A DNA stretch of 45,022 bases from Pseudomonadota bacterium (GTDB taxonomy: Bacteria; Pseudomonadota; Gammaproteobacteria; Burkholderiales; Thiobacillaceae), in NCBI GenBank assembly GCA_021848725.1, contig JAJZTS010000013.1, positions 1 through 45,022 on the forward strand, written 5' to 3'. Of this stretch, positions 20,199 to 32,070 are shown in pieces. The translations under genes were made by a program, and so were the position numbers. Position 1 is the stretch's first letter, and the number at the start of each line of letters is the position of its first letter. The notes beneath the pieces are model-generated. The model saw only the letters and a list, made by a program, of their open reading frames with translations, made no database searches and was not told the origin of the DNA.

Positions 20199-20530
20199 GC
20201 TTGACGGGGCTACACCTCACCGCGATCGGGAGCGGGCGCTTCTTGCTGGAACCTGGGGTCGGGCTGGACATCAGCCAGAAGAATGAGCTGATCGATCGTA
20301 TCCTCGGCCGTCTCCAGCAAGGTGGGGCCTGTCTGATGTATTACCACCTCGGCGGCCAGCCGGTGATCGAGGAGGCCTATTACGACTGGCTCGATACCCT
20401 GGCGCGGGCGTGCACGGCGATCAATGTGCGCATGGTCTGCGTGCACATGCAGCCGACCGCCGCTTTTGCGCTATCGCACATCCTCAAGGCGCCGCCAGCC
20501 TTCGACAGCGCGTTGTCCGTCGATCTCTAG
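20195..20530 (+). CDS. RsbS-like single STAS domain protein, divergent
   Basis: The 111-residue product has the size and position of RsbS, the small STAS scaffold that holds RsbT in stressosomes. The segment VCVHMQPTAAFAL matches the RsbS motif around GIQPAVAVTL. An ungapped alignment back from MQP puts Glu60 (in VIEEAYY) where RsbS has the phosphorylated Ser59, and Glu59 where RsbS has Asp. It therefore cannot be phosphorylated at that position and may mimic the phosphorylated state (inference). It overlaps the RsbR-like gene by 4 bp and ends 15 bp from the convergent nadC. Confidence 0.75.
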   Translation: MSLTGLHLTAIGSGRFLLEPGVGLDISQKNELIDRILGRLQQGGACLMYYHLGGQPVIEEAYYDWLDTLARACTAINVRMVCVHMQPTAAFALSHILKAPPAFDSALSVDL

Positions 20531-20545
20531 TTCGGTCTGGTATTT

Positions 20546-21400
20546 TTAATCGATGATGCGCATCGACAAGTCGACGGCATGCACATGCTTGGTCAGACTG
20601 CCGATGGAAATGCGGTCGACGCCGGTCTCGGCGATGGCACGCACCGTATCGAAGTCGACGCCGCCGGAAGCCTCGAGTTGCGCGCGGCCGGCGGTGAGTG
20701 CGACCGCCTCGCGCAGCATGGCGAGATCGAAGTTGTCGAGCAAGACCAACTTCGCGCCGCAGTCCAATGCCTCGCGCAATTGCACCAGGCCTTCCACCTC
20801 GATCTGCACGAATACCCCCTCGGGCGCGAGCTGAAAGGCCCGCTCCAGGGCCGGCCGAATGCCGCCGGCCGCAGCGATGTGGTTCTCCTTGATCAGGATG
20901 CCGTCGTATAGACCGACTCGATGGTTTTCGCCACCGCCGCAGCGCACCGCATATTTCAGGGCTTGGCGCAGGCCGGGCAGCGTTTTTCGGGTGTCGTAGA
21001 TGCGTGCTTTGCTGCCGGCGATTGCATCGACGTAGCGGCGGGTGGCCGTGGCTACGCCGGACAAGGTTTGCAGAAAGTTCAGGGCCGAGCGTTCGGCCGT
21101 GAGTAAGGCGCGGGCATTGCCCTCGAGCTCGCACAGCAATTGGCCGGATCGGATCGCTTCGCCATCGCGCGCATGCCAGTGAATCCGGGCTTGTGGCTCG
21201 ATGGCGCGGAAGCAGGCCTCAGCCCAGGCTTGGCCGGCCAGCACCGCTGCGTCGCGGGTGATGATGCGGGCGCGGGCCGTTGTGCCGGCGGGGATCAGCT
21301 GGGCGGTGAGGTCGCCCCTGATGTTTGAAAAATCCGGGCCGCCCAGGTCTTCTTCGAGGGCGGCGCGGACGTTGGCGGCGATGATTGGGCTCAGGTCCAT
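20546..21400 (-). CDS. nadC: Nicotinate-nucleotide pyrophosphorylase (quinolinate phosphoribosyltransferase)
   Basis: NadC joins quinolinate and PRPP to give nicotinate mononucleotide in de novo NAD synthesis. The 284 residues show RSALNFLQTLSGVAT, DTRKTLPGLRQALKYAVRCGGGENHRVGLYDGILIKENH, EVEGLVQLREAL, and the phosphate-binding end LEASGGVDFDTVRAIAETGVDRISIGSLTKH. The ATG at 21400 (MDLSPIIAANV) gives the standard length; further in-frame codons up to 21487 lie in the gap to the next gene and are not needed. It is convergent with the stress module and lies 20 bp after the small gene on the same strand. Confidence 0.97.
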   Translation of the reverse strand: MDLSPIIAANVRAALEEDLGGPDFSNIRGDLTAQLIPAGTTARARIITRDAAVLAGQAWAEACFRAIEPQARIHWHARDGEAIRSGQLLCELEGNARALLTAERSALNFLQTLSGVATATRRYVDAIAGSKARIYDTRKTLPGLRQALKYAVRCGGGENHRVGLYDGILIKENHIAAAGGIRPALERAFQLAPEGVFVQIEVEGLVQLREALDCGAKLVLLDNFDLAMLREAVALTAGRAQLEASGGVDFDTVRAIAETGVDRISIGSLTKHVHAVDLSMRIID

Positions 21401-21420
21401 GGTCTTTCTGTCGTTCGGTT

Positions 21421-21765
21421 TTATTCGGCCAAGAGCTGGATGGTCGTCTCGGCGGTGTCCTTGGCGATGTCCAGTTGCACAATGCAATACTCGTTTTCAT
21501 CGCCCACTGGCGTGGGGTCGTCGGCGCAACTGCAACCGGCGATGACGCTGGCATAGAAGATACCCGCCTTGACCCGCAGGCGGTCGCCCAGGTCGGTGGC
21601 GCCGATCAGCACGGCCTCGCGCCGGCCTGCCAGGGCGTGGCTGCCGCGGGCGAGGCCCTGTTGCAGCGGGAGCTGCCAGGCGTCCAGCTGCTCGATCTCC
21701 TGCTTCAGGGTCTGGCGGAAGGCCTCGGTGTTCCAGGCCGCCAGGGTGCGGGCGAGTCGAATCAT
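21421..21765 (-). CDS. Conserved-looking small protein of unknown function
   Basis: From ATG 21765 the product has 114 residues and starts [27 protein letters not shown]. The N-terminal half looks helical. The second half ([41 protein letters not shown]) looks like beta strands with a CxC and a further Cys. I recognise no family. It lies 20 bp upstream of nadC on the same strand and 39 bp from the divergent sigma-32-like clpB promoter, so it is probably cotranscribed with nadC. The codon usage is like that of its neighbours, which supports a real gene. Confidence 0.75.
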   Translation of the reverse strand: MIRLARTLAAWNTEAFRQTLKQEIEQLDAWQLPLQQGLARGSHALAGRREAVLIGATDLGDRLRVKAGIFYASVIAGCSCADDPTPVGDENEYCIVQLDIAKDTAETTIQLLAE

Positions 21766-21804
21766 CGTTTCGGTGGGAGATTTACGTCGGCAAGAAGTAT
21801 ATCC

Positions 21805-21833
21805 CTTGAAATGCTTGGGGGTTCCCCCCAACT
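21805..21833 (+). promoter_or_regulatory. Sigma-32 (heat-shock) promoter for clpB
   Basis: CTTGAAA (21805-21811), a 14-bp spacer and CCCCAACT (21826-21833) match the RpoH consensus CTTGAAA-N13-14-CCCCATNT with one mismatch. It lies 36 bp before the clpB ATG, and AAGGAG (21857-21862) follows as ribosome-binding site. Confidence 0.8.
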
Positions 21834-21868
21834 ACAGTCCCAATAGAAAACCCTGCAAGGAGCAGTCC

Positions 21869-24496
<2,628 letters not shown>

Positions 24497-24516
24497 GTCG
24501 TTTCGCTCTGCCAAGT

Positions 24517-24546
24517 CCGTCATACCCGCGAAGGCGGGTATCCAGG
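24517..24546 (+). repeat. Half-copy of family-A repeat downstream of clpB
   Basis: CGTCATACCCGCGAAGGCGG followed by GTATCCAG forms a single hairpin arm of the family-A element. It sits between the convergent clpB and lipoprotein genes and may serve as a transcription end, although no T-run follows. Confidence 0.75.
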
Positions 24547-24592
24547 GTTCATTGAAAAATATGGATATCTGGTCACATGGGTACGGCAGCTG

Positions 24593-25156
24593 CTAGAACG
24601 CGCCCTTCACCGCCGATTCGCCCACACCCTGTAAGGGCCCGAGCGGGTTCTTGTTCTCTTCCTGTTCGTGGATGATCGGCTGGCCGCCGGACAGCTTGTA
24701 CACCACCACGTTGTCCTTTAGCAGCAACACGCCCTTGAAGCGCCAGCCGGTCACATCCACCTCGCGCTTGAAGTTCAGGAAGTCGGCCAAAAAGCTGCCG
24801 ATACGCTTGCGCTTGATCGAGCGCTGATCGATCTCCAGCCCTTGGCAGGCGGTCTTGGCATCGATGCAGTCCTTCACCCCGCCGTCCAGATTGCCGGCAC
24901 TGATCGACGGGCTGGGGATGAAGCGCTGCAAGACATCGGAATAGTTCAGGATGGTGATGTTCGGGTAGGCATGCGGGTCCAGCTTCAACGCCATAAGATC
25001 GTTGCGCGTGGTGCGATAGGGCACGATCCGGTCGAAGGCCTGCTGCGCCTCGGCATAGCTCTGCCAAGGGCCTTCGACCACGCTGTCGCCATGCGGCAGC
25101 AGGGTGCTGCAGCCGGCGAGGGCGAAGGCAATGAACGTCATAAGTTGTTTCATCAT
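24593..25156 (-). CDS. Predicted lipoprotein of unknown function
   Basis: The 187-residue product starts with a short signal peptide and lipobox (MMKQLMTFIAFALAGCS), so it should be lipidated at Cys16 and anchored in a membrane facing the periplasm. The mature part begins TLLPHGDSVVEGPWQSYAEAQQAFDRIVPYRTTRNDL, a pattern of charged and aromatic residues I have seen in proteobacterial lipoproteins without a function. KDCIDAKTACQGLEI may hold a disulphide pair. There is no enzyme motif. It is convergent with clpB and alone in its transcription unit. Confidence 0.85.
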   Translation of the reverse strand: MMKQLMTFIAFALAGCSTLLPHGDSVVEGPWQSYAEAQQAFDRIVPYRTTRNDLMALKLDPHAYPNITILNYSDVLQRFIPSPSISAGNLDGGVKDCIDAKTACQGLEIDQRSIKRKRIGSFLADFLNFKREVDVTGWRFKGVLLLKDNVVVYKLSGGQPIIHEQEENKNPLGPLQGVGESAVKGAF

Positions 25157-25235
25157 GGCCTCTTTTTCGATATTCCCAATTCGATTTTAGAGACGGCTCC
25201 AGTTGAGATGATGGTCAATGACGCCAAACGTGAAG

Positions 25236-25958
25236 TTATGCATCGATGGCACCCTGCAACATGGTTTTGACCTCATCTATGCTGTAGGGCGGCTGACGAA
25301 GGTGAATGACAGCATGACAATTCGGGCAGACAGGGCGCAGATCTTTGATTGGGTCAATAATGTACTCTTCGCCGATGGAGGCCAATGGTTTCAAATGATG
25401 GACGTGAACATAGCCATCAGCCGCACTTCCATATATGGCACGAAAATTGAACCCGCAAACCGCGCAACTTGTCCCGTAATGCTTGATGCATTTGTCGCGG
25501 GCAACAGGATTTCGCTCGAAGGCGCTGACTTGCACGGTAAAGCTTGCGCCCTCGACCAGCGGTTTTCCAACGCCGAATTCTTCTTGGAATAACCAACTAT
25601 CTCGACTGGCGATTTCAAGCTCCTTCAAGGCTTCGATAACCGACGGACGAAGAGACAAGCCGTATTCCAAGCCAGACGACTTGTAAGGTCGTGCAAGTAC
25701 CGCGAGCTTTGTGGCGGGAGCAACGTTCAGTTCGGTGCACAGCTTCCCCGCAAACTTTCCATAGAAGGATATTGCAGTCCTCCAATTAGCAAAGCCAAGC
25801 GCATGCGCCAAGTGAGGTGCAGTAACTCTCTGGTCAGGAGCCGCCATGTGGATGCGCAACATTTGCAACTGTTGTTCGGTAGGTCGGACGCGCTTTAACG
25901 CGCCAATGTAGTCAGCAGGCGCGAGCGAGTCTATCTGTTCAAGAGCATTAAGCGCCAT
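25236..25958 (-). CDS. HNH endonuclease domain protein
   Basis: The C-terminal third is an HNH nuclease domain: CAVCGFNFRAIYG, then YVHVHHLKPLASIGEEYIIDP and LRPVCPNCHAVIH, with two CxxC zinc pairs and the HH of the metal site. The N-terminal 140 residues have no recognised domain. The middle (EEFGVGKPLVEGASFTVQVSAFERNPVARDKCIKHYG) resembles the linker seen before HNH domains in restriction-like proteins. ATG 25958 has an AGGGA upstream; 25988 is an alternative start. Base composition is more AT-rich than its neighbours, and it lies next to a toxin-antitoxin operon and a repeat, consistent with acquisition. A defence role is possible but not shown. Confidence 0.85.
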   Translation of the reverse strand: MALNALEQIDSLAPADYIGALKRVRPTEQQLQMLRIHMAAPDQRVTAPHLAHALGFANWRTAISFYGKFAGKLCTELNVAPATKLAVLARPYKSSGLEYGLSLRPSVIEALKELEIASRDSWLFQEEFGVGKPLVEGASFTVQVSAFERNPVARDKCIKHYGTSCAVCGFNFRAIYGSAADGYVHVHHLKPLASIGEEYIIDPIKDLRPVCPNCHAVIHLRQPPYSIDEVKTMLQGAIDA

Positions 25959-26009
25959 TGCGATTCCCTGATGCATAACGTACGCCATAGAATGTACTTG
26001 GTATTTGAC

Positions 26010-26100
26010 TGGATTGCCGCGGCGGTTTCACCGCCTCGCAATGACGTCATCGCGAGCACCCTGAGGAGCATAAAGCCCACAGGGCCGTGGCGATCCAGGG
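26010..26100 (-). repeat. Dispersed palindromic repeat, family B
   Basis: TGGATTGCCGCGGCGG at the left end and CCGTGGCGATCCA at the right end are imperfect inverted ends, with a central palindrome TGACGTCA (26042-26049) inside CGCAATGACGTCATCGCGAG. It belongs to a common type of proteobacterial intergenic palindrome. It fills most of the gap between the HNH gene and DUF3024. Confidence 0.75.
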
Positions 26101-26140
26101 GATATCAAGTTGATTCGTTTCCCATCAATAGGTCGAGTGG

Positions 26141-26488
26141 TTAGCCGAAGAAACAGCCGTACTCGTCGGCATCCACGATAGCGAGGAATTGCTCAACCGA
26201 GGCGACCTCCGGCTTGGGCTGATAGCCATGCCATTTCAGGTCGGCACGCTTCCAGTACACCTTCCAAAGCCCCTGTGTCTTGACGTAGGTGGCCTTCGCG
26301 AACGGGTGGTTGCGGATGACGCTCGGATCGTCCCATTGTGGGCGTATTTCAAACAGTTCGACGCTTTGGTTGGACAGCCGCCATCCGAAATCCAGTTTGT
26401 GACGGATATGGGATGGGGGGCGCCGCTTCGCCAGGTAGGCCTCTAGCGCCCGTTCAATTTTTTTCCGCTCGATGTCGTCGAGGGCCAT
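26141..26488 (-). CDS. DUF3024 family protein
   Basis: The 115-residue product matches the DUF3024 family: IERALEAYLAKRRPPSHIRHKLDFGWRL, ELFEIRPQWDDP, ATYVKTQGLWKVYWKRADLKWHGYQP and the end VDADEYGCFFG. Its function is unknown. It begins 6 bp after the antitoxin stop and so forms the third gene of the higB-higA operon. That suggests a link with the toxin-antitoxin pair, such as a third component or a passenger. Confidence 0.9.
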   Translation of the reverse strand: MALDDIERKKIERALEAYLAKRRPPSHIRHKLDFGWRLSNQSVELFEIRPQWDDPSVIRNHPFAKATYVKTQGLWKVYWKRADLKWHGYQPKPEVASVEQFLAIVDADEYGCFFG

Positions 26489-26494
26489 GGTTTC

Positions 26495-26815
26495 TTAGGC
26501 GAAGACCACCGAGACATGGCCGGCCGCTTTGGAGCGCGGGGCAGTCGTGACGACAATTTCCACATTCCGCCCTAGCCGGGTGAGGCATTCGATCATCTTC
26601 GTCTCGGAGATGCCGCGGAACTGACCGCGCAGCATGTTGGACAGCTTGGATTGGGGCATGTTCAGCAACTCGGCGGCCTGGGTCTGCGTTAGCTTGCGCC
26701 TGCGGATGATCTCGCCGATCTTGGTGGCGAGCTGCGCCTTGACCAGCATCTCGTCCGCATTTTCGATGCCAAGGTCGGCGTAAACGTTGGTGCTGCCCTT
26801 TTCGATCTGAGTCAT
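26495..26815 (-). CDS. HTH antitoxin (HigA-like, XRE fold)
   Basis: The 106-residue product has an XRE-type helix-turn-helix: KIGEIIRRRKLTQTQAAELLNMPQSKLSNMLRGQFRGISETKMIECLTRLG. It is the likely antitoxin and autorepressor for the preceding gene. The start overlaps the toxin stop by 4 bp (ATGA), and the order toxin first, antitoxin second is that of HigBA-type modules. The C-terminus VEIVVTTAPRSKAAGHVSVVFA is typical of this antitoxin subgroup. Confidence 0.9.
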   Translation of the reverse strand: MTQIEKGSTNVYADLGIENADEMLVKAQLATKIGEIIRRRKLTQTQAAELLNMPQSKLSNMLRGQFRGISETKMIECLTRLGRNVEIVVTTAPRSKAAGHVSVVFA

Positions 26816-27177
26816 TTCGCGGTTCCTTCCGAATGTTCCTTCGCCAGTTTCAGGCGGGCCATCACGACATCCATCTCGTGCTTCGGGGTCGAGATGCCCT
26901 TGCGGGATTTCTTCTGGAAGCAGTGCAGGACATACACCGCGTTCTTGAATCGAACGGTGTAGACCGCGCGGTATGTACCGCCGTCGTCGTTTTCGACGAC
27001 TTCCAGAACACCCGCAGAGCCGAACCCCTGGAGCACTTTCGCCTGCTCATGCTTATGGCCGTTCTGTGCCAGGTGCAGTGCGTAGCCGACGAGATCGATG
27101 ACCGATTCGGGCATGGCGAGCAGGTCTTTTTTCGATGAACCGACCCACTCCAGCGATTTGGGAATCTGCTTCGTCAT
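26812..27177 (-). CDS. RelE/HigB-superfamily toxin (phage Gp49-like)
   Basis: The 121-residue product matches the Gp49-like (DUF891) branch of the RelE/ParE superfamily, mostly ribosome-dependent mRNA interferases: LEWVGSSKKDLLAMPE, AKVLQGFGSAGVLEVVENDDGGTYRAVYTVRFKNAVYVLHCFQKKSRKGISTPKHE. The lysine/arginine-rich CFQKKSRKG region is the expected active site. From ATG 27177 no ribosome-binding site is visible. A TATAAT (27184-27189, minus strand) lies so close that the transcript may be leaderless (inference). The antitoxin and DUF3024 genes follow. Confidence 0.9.
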   Translation of the reverse strand: MTKQIPKSLEWVGSSKKDLLAMPESVIDLVGYALHLAQNGHKHEQAKVLQGFGSAGVLEVVENDDGGTYRAVYTVRFKNAVYVLHCFQKKSRKGISTPKHEMDVVMARLKLAKEHSEGTAK

Positions 27178-27183
27178 GACCGG

Positions 27184-27189
27184 ATTATA
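27184..27189 (-). promoter_or_regulatory. Putative -10 box of the higBA-DUF3024 operon
   Basis: On the minus strand a consensus TATAAT lies 6 bases before the toxin ATG, with no good -35 at 17 bp (CGCCTT). If used, the message would start at or within a base or two of the start codon. Confidence 0.4.
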
Positions 27190-27202
27190 TCCATGTGGGT
27201 AT

Positions 27203-27230
27203 AAAAAAGGCGGCCTCGGCCGCCTTTTTT
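27203..27230 (-). terminator. Rho-independent terminator of acnA
   Basis: AAAAAAGGCGGC and GCCGCCTTTTTT form a perfect stem around CTCG. The A- and T-runs make it usable in both directions; it ends the acnA message and insulates the toxin operon downstream. Confidence 0.88.
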
Positions 27231-27245
27231 GTTTGCCCGAACGGA

Positions 27246-29885
<2,640 letters not shown>

Positions 29886-29970
29886 GGCGAAAATCCTGAT
29901 CGAGCGAATAGCGGAAAGTCTGATATTCTAACCGAGTTCAACCGCCTGTTTCCTCACTGGTTTTTCCAAA

Positions 29971-31170
29971 ATGTCCGATCTCAAAGCCCAAGCCCTTGCC
30001 TATCACGAGTTTCCCAAGCCCGGGAAGATCTCAGTCGAATCGTCCAAACCCTGCGCGACCCAGCTCGACTTGTCGCTGGCCTATACCCCCGGCGTGGCCG
30101 AGCCGGTGCGCGCCATCGCCGCCGATCCGGAGAACGCCTACCGCTACACCAGCAAGGGCAATCTGGTCGCAGTGATCACCGACGGAACCGCCATCTTGGG
30201 CCTTGGTAACCTCGGCCCCTTGGCGGCCAAGCCGGTGATGGAAGGCAAGGGCGTGCTGTTCAAACGCTTCGCCGATATCGACGTGTTCGACATCGAGGTG
30301 CAGGCGCCTTCGGTCGAGCAGTTCATCGAGACCGTGGCCAACATCGCGCCGACCTTCGGCGGCATCAACCTGGAAGACATCGCCGCGCCGCATTGCTTCG
30401 CGATCGAGAAGGCGCTGAAGGCGCGGCTGGACATCCCGGTGTTCCACGACGATCAACACGGCACCGCCGTCATCATCTGCGCCGGCCTGATCAACGCCGT
30501 GCACCTGCAAGGCAAGCAATTGGGCGAGGTGCAGATCGTCTGCCTGGGCGCGGGTGCGGCCGGCATCGCCTCGATGAACCTGTTGATCGAGATGGGCGCC
30601 AAGCGCGACAACATCACCCTGGTCGACAGCAAGGGCGTGATCCACGCAGGCCGCAGCGACCTGAACGAATTTAAACAGCAGTTCGCCAAGGAAACGCCGA
30701 AGCGCACCTTGCTCGAGGCGATGACCGGCGCCGATGTCTTCGTCGGCGTATCCGGCCCCAACCTGGTGTCGCAGGCGATGGTCAAGGCGATGGCGGCCAA
30801 GCCGGTGGTGTTCGCCCTGGCCAACCCCGACCCCGAGATCCTGCCGAAGGACGCCCACGCCGCGCGCGCCGATCTGATCATGGCCACCGGCCGTTCCGAT
30901 TTCCCGAACCAGGTCAACAACGTGCTCGGCTTCCCCTTCATCTTCCGCGGCGCATTGGATGCCCGGGCCAAGCGCATCACCCAGCCCATGCTGGTGGCGG
31001 CGGCCCGCGCCCTGGCCGAACTGGCGCGCGAGCCGGTGCCGGCCGAGGTGCTCAAGGCCTACAATGTCGACAAGATGGAATTCGGCAAGGACTACATCCT
31101 GCCCAAGCCCTTCGATCCGCGCCTGATCGAGCGGGTGCCGCAGGCCGTGGCAGCGGCGGCCAAGGGCTGA
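29971..31170 (+). CDS. NAD(P)-dependent malic enzyme (short form)
   Basis: The 399-residue enzyme oxidatively decarboxylates malate to pyruvate. It shows [45 protein letters not shown], the catalytic segment [31 protein letters not shown] and the nucleotide fold [16 protein letters not shown]. It lacks the phosphotransacetylase-like C-terminal domain of full-length MaeB (about 760 residues). Cofactor preference is not clear. Its TGA overlaps the sdhC ATG by one base, so it heads the sdh operon, which links the malate-to-pyruvate route with succinate oxidation. Confidence 0.95.
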   Translation: MSDLKAQALAYHEFPKPGKISVESSKPCATQLDLSLAYTPGVAEPVRAIAADPENAYRYTSKGNLVAVITDGTAILGLGNLGPLAAKPVMEGKGVLFKRFADIDVFDIEVQAPSVEQFIETVANIAPTFGGINLEDIAAPHCFAIEKALKARLDIPVFHDDQHGTAVIICAGLINAVHLQGKQLGEVQIVCLGAGAAGIASMNLLIEMGAKRDNITLVDSKGVIHAGRSDLNEFKQQFAKETPKRTLLEAMTGADVFVGVSGPNLVSQAMVKAMAAKPVVFALANPDPEILPKDAHAARADLIMATGRSDFPNQVNNVLGFPFIFRGALDARAKRITQPMLVAAARALAELAREPVPAEVLKAYNVDKMEFGKDYILPKPFDPRLIERVPQAVAAAAKG

Positions 31171-31541
31171 TGCGCGAGCGGCCCCATTACCTGAACCTGC
31201 TGCAAATCCACCTGCCCATCGGCGGTTGGGTGTCCATCCTGCACCGGGCGAGCGGGGCGCTGCTGTCGCTCCTGGTGCCGGTGCTGCTCTATGGCCTGAT
31301 GTTGTCGCTGCAATCGCCCGAGGGCTTCGCCCAGGTCCGGGGTTTCCTGGCCGGTGGCATCGGCTGGCTCGTCGGCCTGCTGGTGTCTTGGGCGCTGCTG
31401 CATCACTTTCTGGCCGGCCTGCGTCATCTCGGGCTGGATTTCGGTTGGGGCGAGGGCAGGGCGCGGGCACGGCAGACGGCTTGGCTGGTGTTGGCCCTGG
31501 CCCTGGCGCTGACAGCGCTGCTCACTGTAAGGGGTGGGTGA
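31170..31541 (+). CDS. sdhC: Succinate dehydrogenase cytochrome b556 subunit
   Basis: This membrane anchor of complex II has 123 residues. The N-terminus RPHYLNLLQIHLPIGGWVSILHRASGALLSL carries the conserved Ser and Arg of the quinone site. Three membrane segments are visible (about 27-48, 62-82 and 101-119). HHFLAGLRHLGLD holds the haem-ligand histidine. Both ends overlap neighbours by one base (TGATG). Confidence 0.95.
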   Translation: MRERPHYLNLLQIHLPIGGWVSILHRASGALLSLLVPVLLYGLMLSLQSPEGFAQVRGFLAGGIGWLVGLLVSWALLHHFLAGLRHLGLDFGWGEGRARARQTAWLVLALALALTALLTVRGG

Positions 31542-31885
31542 TGCCGCACGTCGCCGGCGCCCATCGCGGCCTCAACGCCTGGCTGTGGCAGCGGGCCTCG
31601 GCCCTGGCCTTGGCTATCGGCCTGCCGCTCTTCCTGATCTATGCCGCGTGCCAGCCGGTGCTCGACTATGCAAGTTGGCGCAGCCTGTTCGCGCCGCTGT
31701 TCGTCAAGGTCGGTGCGTTGCTGTTCATCGCGGCGATGTTGGTGCATGCCTGGCTCGGCCTGCGCGAGGTGTTCATCGACTACGTGCATCGCCTCGGCCT
31801 GCGTTTGGCGCTGTATTTCGCCTTCGGCCTGCTCTATCTCGGTTGCCTGGTTTGGGCCGTGGCTATCTTGTGGGGGGTGAGTTGA
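31541..31885 (+). CDS. sdhD: Succinate dehydrogenase hydrophobic anchor subunit
   Basis: The second anchor of complex II, 114 residues, begins MPHVAGAHRGLNAWLWQRASALALAIGLPLFLIY. It has three membrane segments and the motif HAWLGLREVFIDYVH, with the haem-side His and quinone-site Asp-Tyr. The ATG at 31541 overlaps the sdhC stop. A 185-bp gap holding a family-C repeat separates it from sdhA. Confidence 0.93.
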   Translation: MPHVAGAHRGLNAWLWQRASALALAIGLPLFLIYAACQPVLDYASWRSLFAPLFVKVGALLFIAAMLVHAWLGLREVFIDYVHRLGLRLALYFAFGLLYLGCLVWAVAILWGVS

Positions 31886-31924
31886 TATCCAATCCGGCAA
31901 TGGTGCTTGTTTTGCATTCGATTT

Positions 31925-32012
31925 CCCTCACCCGCCGCTACGCGCCGACCTCTCCCAGAGGGAGAGGCGGTAGTAAGCCCCTCTCCCTCCGGGAGAGGGG
32001 GAGGGGTGAGGG
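31925..32012 (+). repeat. Dispersed palindromic repeat, family C, between sdhD and sdhA
   Basis: An 88-bp element with inverted ends CCCTCACCC and GGGTGAGGG contains two inner hairpins (CCTCTCCCAGAGGGAGAGG and CTCTCCCTCCGGGAGAG). A shorter relative lies at 41707-41742. It interrupts the otherwise tightly packed sdh operon. Confidence 0.85.
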
Positions 32013-32070
32013 AACAGCGCATGCATGGCCCAATGTGTTGGCTTAAGCGACTCCATTTGAGGTTCTTGGA

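Noticed and set aside
25236-27177. Prophage remnant (HNH nuclease and Gp49-like toxin)
   Set aside because: No capsid, portal, terminase, integrase or tail genes are nearby; both families also occur outside phages.
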